Assembly: GCA_964458125.1 (NCBI GenBank)
Contig: CAYWHE010000089.1
Location: 1 to 15,350, forward strand
From: CAYWHE01 sp964458125
GTDB lineage: Bacteria; Bacteroidota; Bacteroidia; AKYH767-A; OLB10
Direction: 5' to 3'
DNA: 15,350 bases
A model generated the notes under the pieces. That model saw only the letters and a program-made list of their open reading frames with translations. It was not told the origin of the DNA and did no database searches. Each line of letters begins with the position of its first letter. Position 1 is the stretch's first letter. A program made the position numbers and the translations under genes. Of this stretch, positions 7,701-15,350 are shown one piece after another.

Positions 7701-9140
7701 ATGAAAAATATGAAGGCAGTAAAGCTGTATCTGATCGTATTTAGCGCTATCGGTTTCGCAAATATGCAATCCGCTTATTCACAAAATGTGGGTATAGGCA
7801 TTGCCGCCCCGCTGGATAAATTACATGTCAACGGCGGAACCATCCGGGTGTCCAACCTGGCTTCGGGCACTATCCGTGCTGTGCTTGCTGACGCTTCCGG
7901 AAGGCTCATCATCGCTTCAGGGGTTAATTCACCCGACTGGACAATAACAGGGAACACCGGAACCGTACCGGCAACTAATTTTATCGGCACCACCGATGCC
8001 GTTGATTTTGTCACCCGTACCAATAATACCGAGCGTATGCGTGTGCTTTCGAGTGGGAAAGTAGGAATAGGAACGACTACCGTGGTTGCTGCCGACCTGG
8101 TGGATGTGGTTGGAAGCGCGGCCACTCCTTTTGCCCTTAACGGGTACATTGCGGTTCCAGGTGCAGGTGTATATGGACAGGGTACAAGCGGGGGCTACGG
8201 GGTATATGGAAACAGTTCCCTTTACGGGGTATTCGGACAGGGTGGAAGTGCAGGCGTTTACGGATGGGACAGCGCAGCCACAGGACTGGCTGTCATTGGC
8301 AACCAGCGAAGGAGCGGAAATAGCGGAATTGCCGGCATTGGTGGCGGAATCAATGTCATTTATACACCGGCAGTTTCAGCCGGCATTCTGGCTGCCGGTG
8401 ATACCATCGGACTATATGCCAAGGCAAAATCCGCTGCAGCCACAAGCGGCGCCGGTACAGGAATTGTGGGTGTTGGAAACGGGCTTGCCGTCTATACGAC
8501 CCTTGGTCGGGGCAGCGGTGTAGCCGGAACCGGGCTCACCATTGGTGTTTCAGGTTTTGCTACCAACGGTTCATCCGGGACTGCCGGTTCACCCAGCGCC
8601 GGGGGATATTTTGAAGATGCCCTGTCACCGACAAACGTTAATGCTTATGTGGCCGCCTACAACGGTACAACATCTTTTAAAATCCTGGGTTCAGGAACCG
8701 TTTCAACGGTCGTTAAGGACCTGAACGAACAAAATGTCATCATGTTTTCCACGGAATGTCCGGAAGTGTTGTTCCAGGATTATGGTACCGGAAAACTTCA
8801 GGGTGGTTTTACACATATCGAAATGGATCCGGTTTTCGCTAAAAATATTTTCATCTCAGAAAAAACCCCGCTCCGGGTATTTATACAACTCGAAGGCGAC
8901 TGCCATGGTGTATTTGTGACAAACAAAAGCAAAACCGGCTTTGATGTTTATGAACTGAACGGAGGCACCTCCAATACTCCGTTTACCTATTCGGTAATCG
9001 GTAACCGGATGGATGAACCCGGTTCTAAGTATGCCACCATCCGCTTCCCGGAAGGTCCGACCTTTAAAGAATCCGGAAGTTTTTCCGGTACGGAGTTCCG
9101 GGCGCCCCAGGTTTTAATTAAGAATACAGAGCAGCATTAA
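7701..9140 (+). CDS. Secreted glycine-rich tail-fibre-like surface protein
   Basis: A 479-residue exported protein of unknown function. A signal peptide is clear: a Lys-containing start, a hydrophobic stretch (LYLIVFSAIGFA), and likely cleavage near AYSQ (residue 28). The mature start, NVGIGIAAPLDKLHVNGG, is the opening common to many Bacteroidota proteins annotated as tail-fibre-domain proteins, and a second GIGTT segment follows near residue 125. Residues about 155-190 carry repeated G-V/Y-Y-G units (GVYGQG, YGVYGN, GVFGQG, GVYGWD), suggesting a repetitive beta-rich, perhaps trimeric, stalk. The rest is Gly/Ala/Thr-rich up to about residue 330; the last 150 residues look globular. No T9SS sorting domain, intramolecular-chaperone peptidase motif or lipobox is seen. 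The ATG at 7701 (alternative 7710) was chosen because it precedes the signal peptide directly. The next gene, a T9SS cargo, starts 22 nt downstream, suggesting an operon and a shared extracellular role. Confidence 0.8.
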   Translation: MKNMKAVKLYLIVFSAIGFANMQSAYSQNVGIGIAAPLDKLHVNGGTIRVSNLASGTIRAVLADASGRLIIASGVNSPDWTITGNTGTVPATNFIGTTDAVDFVTRTNNTERMRVLSSGKVGIGTTTVVAADLVDVVGSAATPFALNGYIAVPGAGVYGQGTSGGYGVYGNSSLYGVFGQGGSAGVYGWDSAATGLAVIGNQRRSGNSGIAGIGGGINVIYTPAVSAGILAAGDTIGLYAKAKSAAATSGAGTGIVGVGNGLAVYTTLGRGSGVAGTGLTIGVSGFATNGSSGTAGSPSAGGYFEDALSPTNVNAYVAAYNGTTSFKILGSGTVSTVVKDLNEQNVIMFSTECPEVLFQDYGTGKLQGGFTHIEMDPVFAKNIFISEKTPLRVFIQLEGDCHGVFVTNKSKTGFDVYELNGGTSNTPFTYSVIGNRMDEPGSKYATIRFPEGPTFKESGSFSGTEFRAPQVLIKNTEQH

Positions 9141-9162
9141 ATATATAATAAGTTGTAAAAGC

Positions 9163-12100
9163 ATGCTGAACAGGTTACTCAAACCGGTAAAATCAAGGCG
9201 GCCAGGGCTGGCTGGCTTGTCTGTTCTCTTCTGGCTGGCCGGCATTTCCTTATCCTTTGCCCAGTGCATGATGGTGCCTGTTACCATACCGGACCGCGTG
9301 CAGCTGGCAACAGCCATTGTTGAAGGTAAAGTAATAGCCCAAAGTTCCTTTTGGGACAGCAATGGCACCCTGATTTTTACTGCCAGCACCATTGAGGTTT
9401 ATAAGGATTTTAAAGGCAACGTCAACGCGCAACAGGTCCAGTTGGTAACGGAAGGCGGTACACTGGGAGGCAGCAAACATGTGGTAGAACCTTCTCTTGC
9501 GTTAACGGTTGGAACCATCGGCATATTTTTTATGCAACCTGCACAGGTGCTGAACGGTCCTGGCCCCATTCCGTCCTCACTGCGATTTGAACCGGTTGCT
9601 TCTGCACAAGGGGCCGTCAAATACGATCTCGTCGCAAAAAAAGGTTATGACCCCCTATCCGTATATGCCGATGTGGATGCCGATGTCATCCAGGTGATAG
9701 CCGGTCAGTTAAACCAGGCTTATCTGACGATTCAGAGTTTTAATTTGAATACCTATAATAATAACGGCAATCCCGGACCTTTTTTGGCTGCACCGGCCAT
9801 TACAACAATTTCACCGGCAAGTATTCCGGCAGGCCGTTTAAATGCCGCCCCGGTGAGTCTTCTGACGATTACCGGAACGGGATTCACCTCCAATACCGGA
9901 CCCGCTTTACTGGAATTTCCTGATGCCAACAGCGGGGGAGCAGGGTATATCCCCACACCTGCTTCTCATATACAATCCTGGACCACTACGCAAATTACCA
10001 CCTGGGTGCCAACAGGCGCCGGCAGCGGTTTCATCCGGATCACCGATAACACAGGTGCCGTTACCGTTTCACCGATCAACCTGGACATTACCTATAATGA
10101 AACCAACGTCACGAGCGGTTTAACCAATTACCATCCCGACCTGGTAAATGACAACGGATCGAATGGATATACCTATGTATACAATACGACTTTCAATGGA
10201 AATGCATCAGCCCGTGGTGCCTTTCACAGGGCAATGTCTACCTGGCGTTGCGGGACCTATGTGAATTTTAACCGTTTGAGCCCGATGGTGACAACTGCAC
10301 TTTCCTGTCAGGCTAACGATGGAACCAACCTGGTTACCTTTGACGGATCCTGCCCCCTGCCTGCAGGGGTGTTAGGTGTCTCCTACAGCTATTATGTATC
10401 CTGTTCGACCGGGGTCTGGTATTTAACAGAAAATGATCTGAAATTCCGGACCAGCGGAACCGGGGGGGTCACCTGGAATTATGGACCTGCCGCTACATCC
10501 GGCGGACTCTTTGATTTTGAATCTGTTTGTCTTCATGAAATAGGGCATAGCCACCAGCTGGGTCATACCGTAATCTCCCCCACACCCAGTGTTATGCACT
10601 GGAGCATTGGAGCCAATACCGACAGGCGTATTTTGAGTGCAACAAGCGAAATCGCCGGCGGCAATGATATTTTAAGCAGGAGTATTGTGAACAATAGCTG
10701 TGGCCCCACAGCGATGGTGAAGGTAAATTCCGGCAACTGCCAGATTGCTTCACCGATTGCCAATTTCAGCGGGACTCCGCTGATTGGCTGCAACTCCCTG
10801 AGCGTGACCTTTACCGATCTGAGCAGCAGCAGCCCTACAGGCTGGAACTGGACCTTCACGGGTGGAGTGCCGGCAACCTTTTCGGGTCAGTTTCCTCCTG
10901 CAGTTAATTACAGTACGCCCGGCGTCTATAATGTCAGGCTGGTCGTTACCAATGCATCGGGTAATGATACCATGGTTAAGAATGCCTATGTCACGGTAAA
11001 TTCCTGTCCGCCCCCGGTTGCAAATTTTTCAGCCACCCCGACCACTACCTGTCCCGGAGCTAACGTGGCATTCACGGACTTGTCCACAGGTACGCCAACT
11101 TCCTGGGCCTGGCTTTTTCCCGGTGGCACCCCGGCTTCCAGTAACCTCCAGAATCCAATCGTCACCTATGTCACACCGGGGGTCTATAACGTACAGCTCA
11201 CGGCAACCAACGGGGCCGGAAGCAGTATTAATTTAAAAAACAATTATATAACAGTCAATACCTGTCCTCCATTGGCTGTACCAGATTTTTCTGCATCACC
11301 CACCGCCGTCTGTATCGGGCAAAATGTGAATTTTACCAATCTGACCACGGGTGCAGTCAATTCTTACCAGTGGTCCTTTCCGGGAGGAACGCCGGCTACT
11401 TCCTTTGCTATCAATCCGGTTGTTACCTATGCTGCCTCCGGTGTTTACCCGGTAACCCTGACAGCCACCAACCTGAGTGGTCCGGCCAGTATTACAAAAA
11501 ATTCGTATATAACGGTCAGTGTCTGCGGCCCGCCTACCGCCAATTTTGCCGGCGGACCACTCCAGATATGCAGCGGGCAATCCGTTAATTTCGTGGACCT
11601 GTCCACCAATACGCCCAGTACATATGCCTGGACCTTTACCGGTGGCACCCCTTCCACCTGGAACACATCCACACCGCCACCCATTACCTATAATACCATA
11701 ATCGGTTCACCTTTTACGGTTGCACTCACGGTTACCAATGCTTTTGGATCCAATACCAAAACTTCCGTTGCCTATGTCCAGGTTGATACCTGCCAGCCTG
11801 CAGGTACGGGTCTGGTTGTCAATGACGGGGGCTTTATACGGGTACAGCCAGGTGTAACCCTCACGGTACAGGGAGGAATGATCAACCAGGATAATGTATC
11901 TACGGGAACAATTGATAATAACGGGAACATTACTTTAACCGGCGACTGGACCAATAATTCCGGTTCATCAGCATTTATCAATGCCAGTACGGGCAGTTTT
12001 CAGCTGATTGGTCCGGGCCAACGTATAACCGGAAACTCCTCTACGAATTTTAATAAACTCGTTTTATCCGGGACCGGAGTAAAATCCATGACTGTAAATT

Positions 12101-13266
12101 CCGAAACGGACACCCTTCTCTTAAATGACCGGGAACTGGCCACCCAGGGAAATATTATGTGGATCACCGGAACATCAACCGCTGCTGTTCAGCGAACCGG
12201 CGCCAACACCAGTACGGGTCTGGGTTTTGTCAGCAGCACCGGCAACGGACGTCTTTGGTGGAACACAGCCGGCACCGGAAACTACCTGTTTCCTGTAGGA
12301 TCCAGCGGACCACCCTTGCGGTACCGCCCGATAGGAATTACACCTAGTTCTGCAGCAGCACAGACCTATGCCGTGCGTTTTGTCAACAATGACCCCAGCA
12401 TTGATTTGTACGACCGAAATCTTCGTGATGTGTCCCTGGGAAGCATCAATCCATTCTGGTATTATAAACTGAATCGTGTCAGCGGAGCGAATGCCTCCAT
12501 CGGCATCACGATGAATTATGATTTTGTCGCAGACAATGTGGTGAGTTATGGAAACCTGCTGATGACGGAATGGGGTTATGCACTTCCTTATAAGTGGAAG
12601 GATATGAGTGCAGTGACCTATACAGCGGCTGCATCTCCGATTCTGGCTACGCTCACTAAAACGGGGTGGAATAACTTTTCTACTGAAAATTTTTCCATGG
12701 CCACCTTCTCCAGCCCGCTTCCGGTTGAATTACTTTCTTTCGAAGCGTCCTGTGATCAGCCTGATGTCGTGCTGCAATGGTCCACGGCAAGCGAGGAAAA
12801 CAGTTCACATTTCGCGGTGGAGCGCAGCGAAGACGGAACAGACTTTAAAACCATAGAAACCGTTCTGGCTGCCGGCAGAAGTTCTTCCATCATTCGTTAT
12901 TCTGTCAGGGACAAGGGCCCGGTGCCTGTTAAAGCCTATTACCGGTTGAAACAGGTGGATATGAACGGACAGTATACGTATTCCAGCCTGGTCATTACCA
13001 ATTGCAGCCCGCACGGAAGCATAACGTTATATCCGAACCCGGTCAGCGAAACGCTGTACATGCAGATTAAAATGGAGAACGCGGCCCGCACAAAAATTAA
13101 ATTATTCGACAAACTGGGGCAGCTGGTACGACAGGAATCCCATGATTTACAATCCGGCACCAATACCATTGAATGGTCTTTCTCCGGGCTGGAACCGGCC
13201 ATCTATACGATTGTGCTGGAAAATGATTTCCAGTCCCTGACACAGAAGCTGGTAAAAGTGAAGTGA
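9163..13266 (+). CDS. Multidomain T9SS-secreted metzincin-like protease with PKD repeats
   Basis: A 1367-residue secreted protein. The signal peptide ends near SFAQ (about residue 33-34). An N-terminal domain of unknown type runs to about 195, then a TIG/IPT-like beta domain (about 211-310, with ITTISPASIP and LTITGTGF). A metalloprotease domain follows (about 315-500): AFHRAMSTW resembles the start of matrixin domains, the zinc motif HEIGHSHQLGH supplies H458, E459, H462 and H468, and SVMHW (M478) fits the Met-turn. Four PKD domains (about 531-878) come next, then a beta-rich region (about 880-1180), an Fn3-like module starting PVELLSFEA (1187), and a type A T9SS sorting domain (about 1290-1367) starting LYPNPVSE and ending LVKVK. 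It should cross the outer membrane through T9SS and be released or anchored at the surface. The usual Gly at position 8 of the metzincin motif is Gln here, so activity is likely but not certain. Confidence 0.88.
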   Translation: MLNRLLKPVKSRRPGLAGLSVLFWLAGISLSFAQCMMVPVTIPDRVQLATAIVEGKVIAQSSFWDSNGTLIFTASTIEVYKDFKGNVNAQQVQLVTEGGTLGGSKHVVEPSLALTVGTIGIFFMQPAQVLNGPGPIPSSLRFEPVASAQGAVKYDLVAKKGYDPLSVYADVDADVIQVIAGQLNQAYLTIQSFNLNTYNNNGNPGPFLAAPAITTISPASIPAGRLNAAPVSLLTITGTGFTSNTGPALLEFPDANSGGAGYIPTPASHIQSWTTTQITTWVPTGAGSGFIRITDNTGAVTVSPINLDITYNETNVTSGLTNYHPDLVNDNGSNGYTYVYNTTFNGNASARGAFHRAMSTWRCGTYVNFNRLSPMVTTALSCQANDGTNLVTFDGSCPLPAGVLGVSYSYYVSCSTGVWYLTENDLKFRTSGTGGVTWNYGPAATSGGLFDFESVCLHEIGHSHQLGHTVISPTPSVMHWSIGANTDRRILSATSEIAGGNDILSRSIVNNSCGPTAMVKVNSGNCQIASPIANFSGTPLIGCNSLSVTFTDLSSSSPTGWNWTFTGGVPATFSGQFPPAVNYSTPGVYNVRLVVTNASGNDTMVKNAYVTVNSCPPPVANFSATPTTTCPGANVAFTDLSTGTPTSWAWLFPGGTPASSNLQNPIVTYVTPGVYNVQLTATNGAGSSINLKNNYITVNTCPPLAVPDFSASPTAVCIGQNVNFTNLTTGAVNSYQWSFPGGTPATSFAINPVVTYAASGVYPVTLTATNLSGPASITKNSYITVSVCGPPTANFAGGPLQICSGQSVNFVDLSTNTPSTYAWTFTGGTPSTWNTSTPPPITYNTIIGSPFTVALTVTNAFGSNTKTSVAYVQVDTCQPAGTGLVVNDGGFIRVQPGVTLTVQGGMINQDNVSTGTIDNNGNITLTGDWTNNSGSSAFINASTGSFQLIGPGQRITGNSSTNFNKLVLSGTGVKSMTVNSETDTLLLNDRELATQGNIMWITGTSTAAVQRTGANTSTGLGFVSSTGNGRLWWNTAGTGNYLFPVGSSGPPLRYRPIGITPSSAAAQTYAVRFVNNDPSIDLYDRNLRDVSLGSINPFWYYKLNRVSGANASIGITMNYDFVADNVVSYGNLLMTEWGYALPYKWKDMSAVTYTAAASPILATLTKTGWNNFSTENFSMATFSSPLPVELLSFEASCDQPDVVLQWSTASEENSSHFAVERSEDGTDFKTIETVLAAGRSSSIIRYSVRDKGPVPVKAYYRLKQVDMNGQYTYSSLVITNCSPHGSITLYPNPVSETLYMQIKMENAARTKIKLFDKLGQLVRQESHDLQSGTNTIEWSFSGLEPAIYTIVLENDFQSLTQKLVKVK
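10753..11796 (+). repeat. Four tandem PKD-domain repeats within the T9SS protein gene
   Basis: Four units of about 85-90 residues each start with the pattern ANF-x-x-x-P (PDF in the third) plus a Cys soon after (GC, TC, VC, IC). Each contains W-x-(F)-(P/T)-GG-(T/V)-P and ends in a (G/S)-(V/F)-Y/T-x-V-x-L-x-(V/A)-T-N strand and a Cys near the unit boundary. The regular Cys pairs suggest one disulfide per domain. PKD domains usually act as spacers or carbohydrate/protein-binding modules in secreted proteins. The units are diverged in sequence, so they are old duplications, not a recent expansion. Confidence 0.85.
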
Positions 13267-13272
13267 TCCGCC

Positions 13273-13800
13273 TTAGAATCCTGCCTTTTTTCGCTGCAGG
13301 TTCATTTCTTCCCTGAGTTTTTTTCTTTCAGCCACCATTTTAATGGCGGTGACCGCAGCTTCAATGCCTTTGTTTCCGTGTTTTCCACCCGACCTGTCCC
13401 TGGCCTGTTCCTGGGTATCCGTGGTCAGCACTCCGAAAATGAAAGGTTTTAAAAAGAGGGCGTTGAGTTGCGTCAGTCCATGGGCAACAGCGGAACAGAT
13501 GAAGTCAAAGTGCCTGGTTTCACCCTTTATCACACAACCCAGGCAAATAACGGCCTCGGTCTGAAAATCTTCGGCAAAAAAACGAGCTCCGCTGGTTAAC
13601 TCAAAACTACCGGGTACTGAAAAGGTGCGGATGTTTTCTGGCCTGGCTCCATGTTTCAGCAGGGCATCCCTGGCGCCCTCGTATAAGGCATTGGTTATTT
13701 CATGATTCCATTCGGATACGACCAGCCCGAAGTGCATATCAGCTGCATCGGGTATGACGGCATTCTCAAAAACCGAAAGATTTTTGTCTGAAGAAGACAT
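13273..13800 (-). CDS. ribH: 6,7-dimethyl-8-ribityllumazine synthase (riboflavin synthase beta subunit)
   Basis: A 175-residue lumazine synthase, which condenses 5-amino-6-ribitylamino-uracil with 3,4-dihydroxy-2-butanone 4-phosphate in the penultimate step of riboflavin synthesis. All key motifs are present: SEWN (W31 stacks on the substrate), VPGSFEL (62-68), GETRHFD with the catalytic H97, and TDTQEQARDRSG with the phosphate-contacting region around R134-R136. The family usually has about 155 residues; the extra length is a 20-residue N-terminal extension and a basic C-terminal tail (KKLREEMNLQRKK). It follows the TPR gene with an 18-nt gap, so it is cotranscribed from the promoter upstream of that gene; TPR-ribH is a common pairing in Bacteroidota. 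Its 3' end is 6 bp from the stop of the convergent T9SS gene. Confidence 0.97.
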   Translation of the reverse strand: MSSSDKNLSVFENAVIPDAADMHFGLVVSEWNHEITNALYEGARDALLKHGARPENIRTFSVPGSFELTSGARFFAEDFQTEAVICLGCVIKGETRHFDFICSAVAHGLTQLNALFLKPFIFGVLTTDTQEQARDRSGGKHGNKGIEAAVTAIKMVAERKKLREEMNLQRKKAGF

Positions 13801-13818
13801 GTTAAAAACAGGGATGGG

Positions 13819-14496
13819 TTATTTGATCTGGGCCTGTGCACGGGCGATGTATTTGTCCATATCCCGACCCTCTGTACTGGTTGGAAAATCCTTTTTGATT
13901 TTCTCATAAATCTCCAATGCTGATTTGCTGTCATTCTGCAGTTCGTAAACCATCGCCTGTTTTTTCATGTAAAGCGGTGCGGTAAAGGAGTTGTCATCCC
14001 ATTCGGCTGCTTTCCTGTAATAGTTCATGGCTTCGTCATTCTTACCCAGTTCCAGGTTGGCATCTCCGATACCGCCCAGGGCAATGGCTCCAGTCACATC
14101 ATCCTCGGCATCATAACCCGACAAATATTCAATGGCTTTTTCATACTGACCTTTCTTAAGGTAGCAAATGCCCAGGTAATAGTGAGCCAGGTTGGCCGAA
14201 TTGCTGGAACCATAATCATCGATGATCTGGAGAAATCCGGGAAAATTTCCGTCACCGTTAATGGCCAGGTCCAGGGAGTCATTTTGAAAATAACGCTCGG
14301 CCACAAACATCTGCTTTTGGGCATTTTCCTCCTGGGGCTTCACGATAAAATTCGTATACCCCAGGTAACCGCCAATCACCAGGACAATGGCTCCTCCAAT
14401 AATGGATAAACTTTTTTTATTCTCCTGCACATAATGTTCGGCCTTATCAATGGTTTCGGTAATGTCAATCACCTGGTCTTTGTCCTTTTCTGCCAT
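13819..14496 (-). CDS. Membrane-anchored tetratricopeptide-repeat protein (YfgM-like architecture)
   Basis: A 225-residue protein with a charged N-terminus (about 1-28), one transmembrane helix (about 30-51, SLSIIGGAIVLVIGGYLGY) and then TPR helices, clearest in AHYYLGICYLKKGQYEKAIEYL, GIGDANLELGKNDEAMNYYRKA and ALEIYEKIKKDFP. The architecture, with a single N-terminal helix and a periplasm-facing TPR domain, matches the YfgM/ancillary SecYEG-translocon group, but a shared function is only inference. In Bacteroidota this gene is frequently found just upstream of ribH, as here, with no known link to riboflavin synthesis. The ATG at 14494-14496 is preceded at one nucleotide by three AACC units and no SD sequence. 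A -7 promoter match lies about 55 nt upstream. Confidence 0.88.
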   Translation of the reverse strand: MAEKDKDQVIDITETIDKAEHYVQENKKSLSIIGGAIVLVIGGYLGYTNFIVKPQEENAQKQMFVAERYFQNDSLDLAINGDGNFPGFLQIIDDYGSSNSANLAHYYLGICYLKKGQYEKAIEYLSGYDAEDDVTGAIALGGIGDANLELGKNDEAMNYYRKAAEWDDNSFTAPLYMKKQAMVYELQNDSKSALEIYEKIKKDFPTSTEGRDMDKYIARAQAQIK

Positions 14497-14497
14497 T

Positions 14498-14511
14498 TTG
14501 GTTGGTTGGTT
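14498..14511 (-). repeat. Tetranucleotide repeat touching the TPR gene start codon
   Basis: On the plus strand this is (TTGG)3 followed by TT; on the coding strand it is three AACC-type units plus AA, ending one base before the ATG of the TPR gene. It occupies the place where a ribosome binding site would sit. The repeat is short, so a phase-variation role is speculative. Confidence 0.5.
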
Positions 14512-14550
14512 AATAAATACCTTTTAATCGAAGTTTTTTAAATAAGGGTG

Positions 14551-14558
14551 CAAAAATA
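14551..14558 (-). promoter_or_regulatory. Candidate -7 element for the TPR-ribH operon
   Basis: Read on the minus strand this is TATTTTTG, an exact match to TAnnTTTG, 54 nt upstream of the TPR start codon. GTTTA at about 14573-14577 and TTAG-type sequence further upstream are the only -33 candidates, both weak. The surrounding DNA is AT-rich, as expected for a promoter. Confidence 0.5.
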
Positions 14559-14920
14559 GGATTTTTTTTCGATAAACTGACTAATTCCTTTTAACTTTTT
14601 TGACTTCAAAATTATTCAAAATGAAAGAGTTAAAGATAAAGCAAGGAGGCGGGGTTAAATGGACAGTTCGGAACTAATATTTCATTTTCAGACTTTTCAG
14701 CATGGATAGCCGGCAAACAAAACCGGATCTTACAACCAGCGTGTAAAATCAGCAATCAAACGGGTGCCCGGCGGAATAATATAAAACCACCATGGCGTTT
14801 CCGCCTTATTATTGATACCATCCCGCTTAAAGGACTGGCCTATTATCGTCAAAACCTGATTTTCCGTTCACGCGGGTGTAATTTGGAAAACTGATTTTAT
14901 TGCAAAGGTGTAATGGACTG
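14559..14920. other. Gene-free stretch between the TPR-ribH promoter and the hpf terminator
   Basis: I see no protein of meaningful length on either strand: the longest ATG-started peptide noticed is 18 residues (14621-14677, plus strand). No tRNA T-arm or anticodon arm is recognisable. The clearest structure is an inverted repeat: GGCGGAA (14770-14776) pairs with TTCCGCC (14799-14805) across a 22-nt loop that itself contains the palindrome CCATGG. An uncharacterised small RNA or a decayed gene are both possible; nothing in the sequence decides. Confidence 0.5.
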
Positions 14921-14955
14921 AAAATAAAAACCCGGTGCCATTCGCACCGGGTTTA
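14921..14955 (-). terminator. Rho-independent terminator of the hpf transcript
   Basis: AAACCCGGTGC (14928-14938) and GCACCGGGTTT (14944-14954) form a perfect 11-bp stem with a 5-nt loop. On the minus strand the stem runs into TTTTTATTTT, a good U-tract, 25 nt past the hpf stop codon. T-rich sequence (TTTATTTTAT) also follows on the plus strand, so it could work in both directions, but no plus-strand gene is seen to use it. Confidence 0.88.
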
Positions 14956-14979
14956 TTTTATACAGAGGGCAATGGATGG

Positions 14980-15279
14980 TCACATGCCGCGTAATTTTTC
15001 CTTATGTCTGGTAATTTGTTTGCGCAACGCTTCCACAGCCGTATCGGTGGCTTCCTCAAAAGTTTTGCACCGCTCTTTGGCGAACATGACCTTGCCGGGC
15101 GTGTTCAGTTTGATTTCGGTGATCTTGTTTTCCGCATTGGAAGAGTTGTCGAGGCGGAGGAAAACCTCACCGTCAATGATGTCTTCATAAAAAAGAATAA
15201 GTTTGTCAACTTTTTCCTGGATGAACCCCAACAACTTCCGGTCGGCATCAAAATGAATGGATTGAACTTTGATTCTCAT
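14980..15279 (-). CDS. hpf: Ribosome hibernation promoting factor, short HPF/RaiA family
   Basis: A 99-residue protein of the HPF/YfiA family, which binds the 30S decoding region and silences ribosomes in stationary phase or stress. It starts MRIKVQSIHFDADRKLLGFI and keeps the beta-alpha-beta-beta-beta-alpha layout: an early helix with QEKVDKL, central strands with GEVFLRLDNS and KITEIKLNTPG, then the C-terminal helix with CKTFEEATDTAVEALRKQITRHKEK. The length fits the short form, without the C-terminal dimerisation domain of long HPF. ATG at 15277-15279 has no SD. The 71 nt to the window edge show no TAnnTTTG match on this strand, so the gene may be cotranscribed with an upstream gene outside the window (in Bacteroidota often a tyrosine recombinase gene). 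A strong terminator ends the transcript. Confidence 0.93.
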   Translation of the reverse strand: MRIKVQSIHFDADRKLLGFIQEKVDKLILFYEDIIDGEVFLRLDNSSNAENKITEIKLNTPGKVMFAKERCKTFEEATDTAVEALRKQITRHKEKLRGM

Positions 15280-15350
15280 AGCAATTCGTTTTTTTAAAAT
15301 GTTCTGAATTATTTTTGTTGTACTGACCCTCCATTTTTTCGTTACAATAA

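Noticed and set aside
14621..14677. 18-residue plus-strand peptide
   Set aside because: Too short, with no RBS, promoter or family support; it is likely chance.
15280..15350. Open minus-strand frame at the right edge, upstream of and overlapping hpf
   Set aside because: It shows no recognisable protein sequence and closes just inside hpf in another frame; too little is visible to call an upstream gene.

Overview
The window looks like chromosomal DNA from a member of the Bacteroidota, probably a Chitinophagaceae- or Sphingobacteriia-like lineage. Three things point there: a very large secreted protein with PKD repeats and a type IX secretion (T9SS, 'Por') C-terminal sorting domain, start codons with no clear Shine-Dalgarno sequence, and several matches to the Bacteroidota -7 promoter motif TAnnTTTG. 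The lineage below phylum level is a guess. No insertion sequence, prophage, CRISPR array, rRNA or tRNA is visible.

Left part (1-5290): an alpha-glucan/glycogen metabolism locus. A cytoplasmic GH31 alpha-glucosidase is read leftward. A probable two-gene operon is read rightward from a shared 228-bp divergent region: a GT4 glycosyltransferase of the glycogen-synthase-like type, then a GH57 glucan hydrolase or transferase. The GT4-GH57 pair is a familiar Bacteroidota arrangement; the debranching enzyme that often goes with it is not in this window.

Middle (5363-7525): a SAM-dependent methyltransferase followed 15 nt later by a class V PLP enzyme with a Tat-like signal. Together they look like a small operon behind a good promoter match. 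Their substrates cannot be told from sequence.

Surface-protein region (7701-13266): a secreted glycine-rich protein with tail-fibre-like openings, then a 1367-residue T9SS cargo. The cargo has a TIG-like domain, a metzincin-type zinc protease domain (HExxH with a third His and a Met-turn), four PKD domains, a beta-rich region, an Fn3-like module and the sorting domain. These two genes probably form one extracellular or cell-surface unit.

Right part (13273-15350, all on the minus strand): conserved housekeeping genes. A membrane-anchored TPR protein and riboflavin synthase beta subunit ribH form an operon. Further upstream lies a ribosome hibernation factor (hpf/raiA family) with a strong terminator. 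Between them is about 480 bp without a recognisable gene. ribH converges on the T9SS gene with only 6 bp between stop codons.

Overall this is mostly ordinary Bacteroidota chromosome. The parts most worth a second look are the Tat-targeted PLP enzyme paired with a methyltransferase, the metzincin T9SS cargo with a variant zinc motif, a hairpin element at the left edge, and the gene-free stretch before hpf. I did not find a convincing new biological system.
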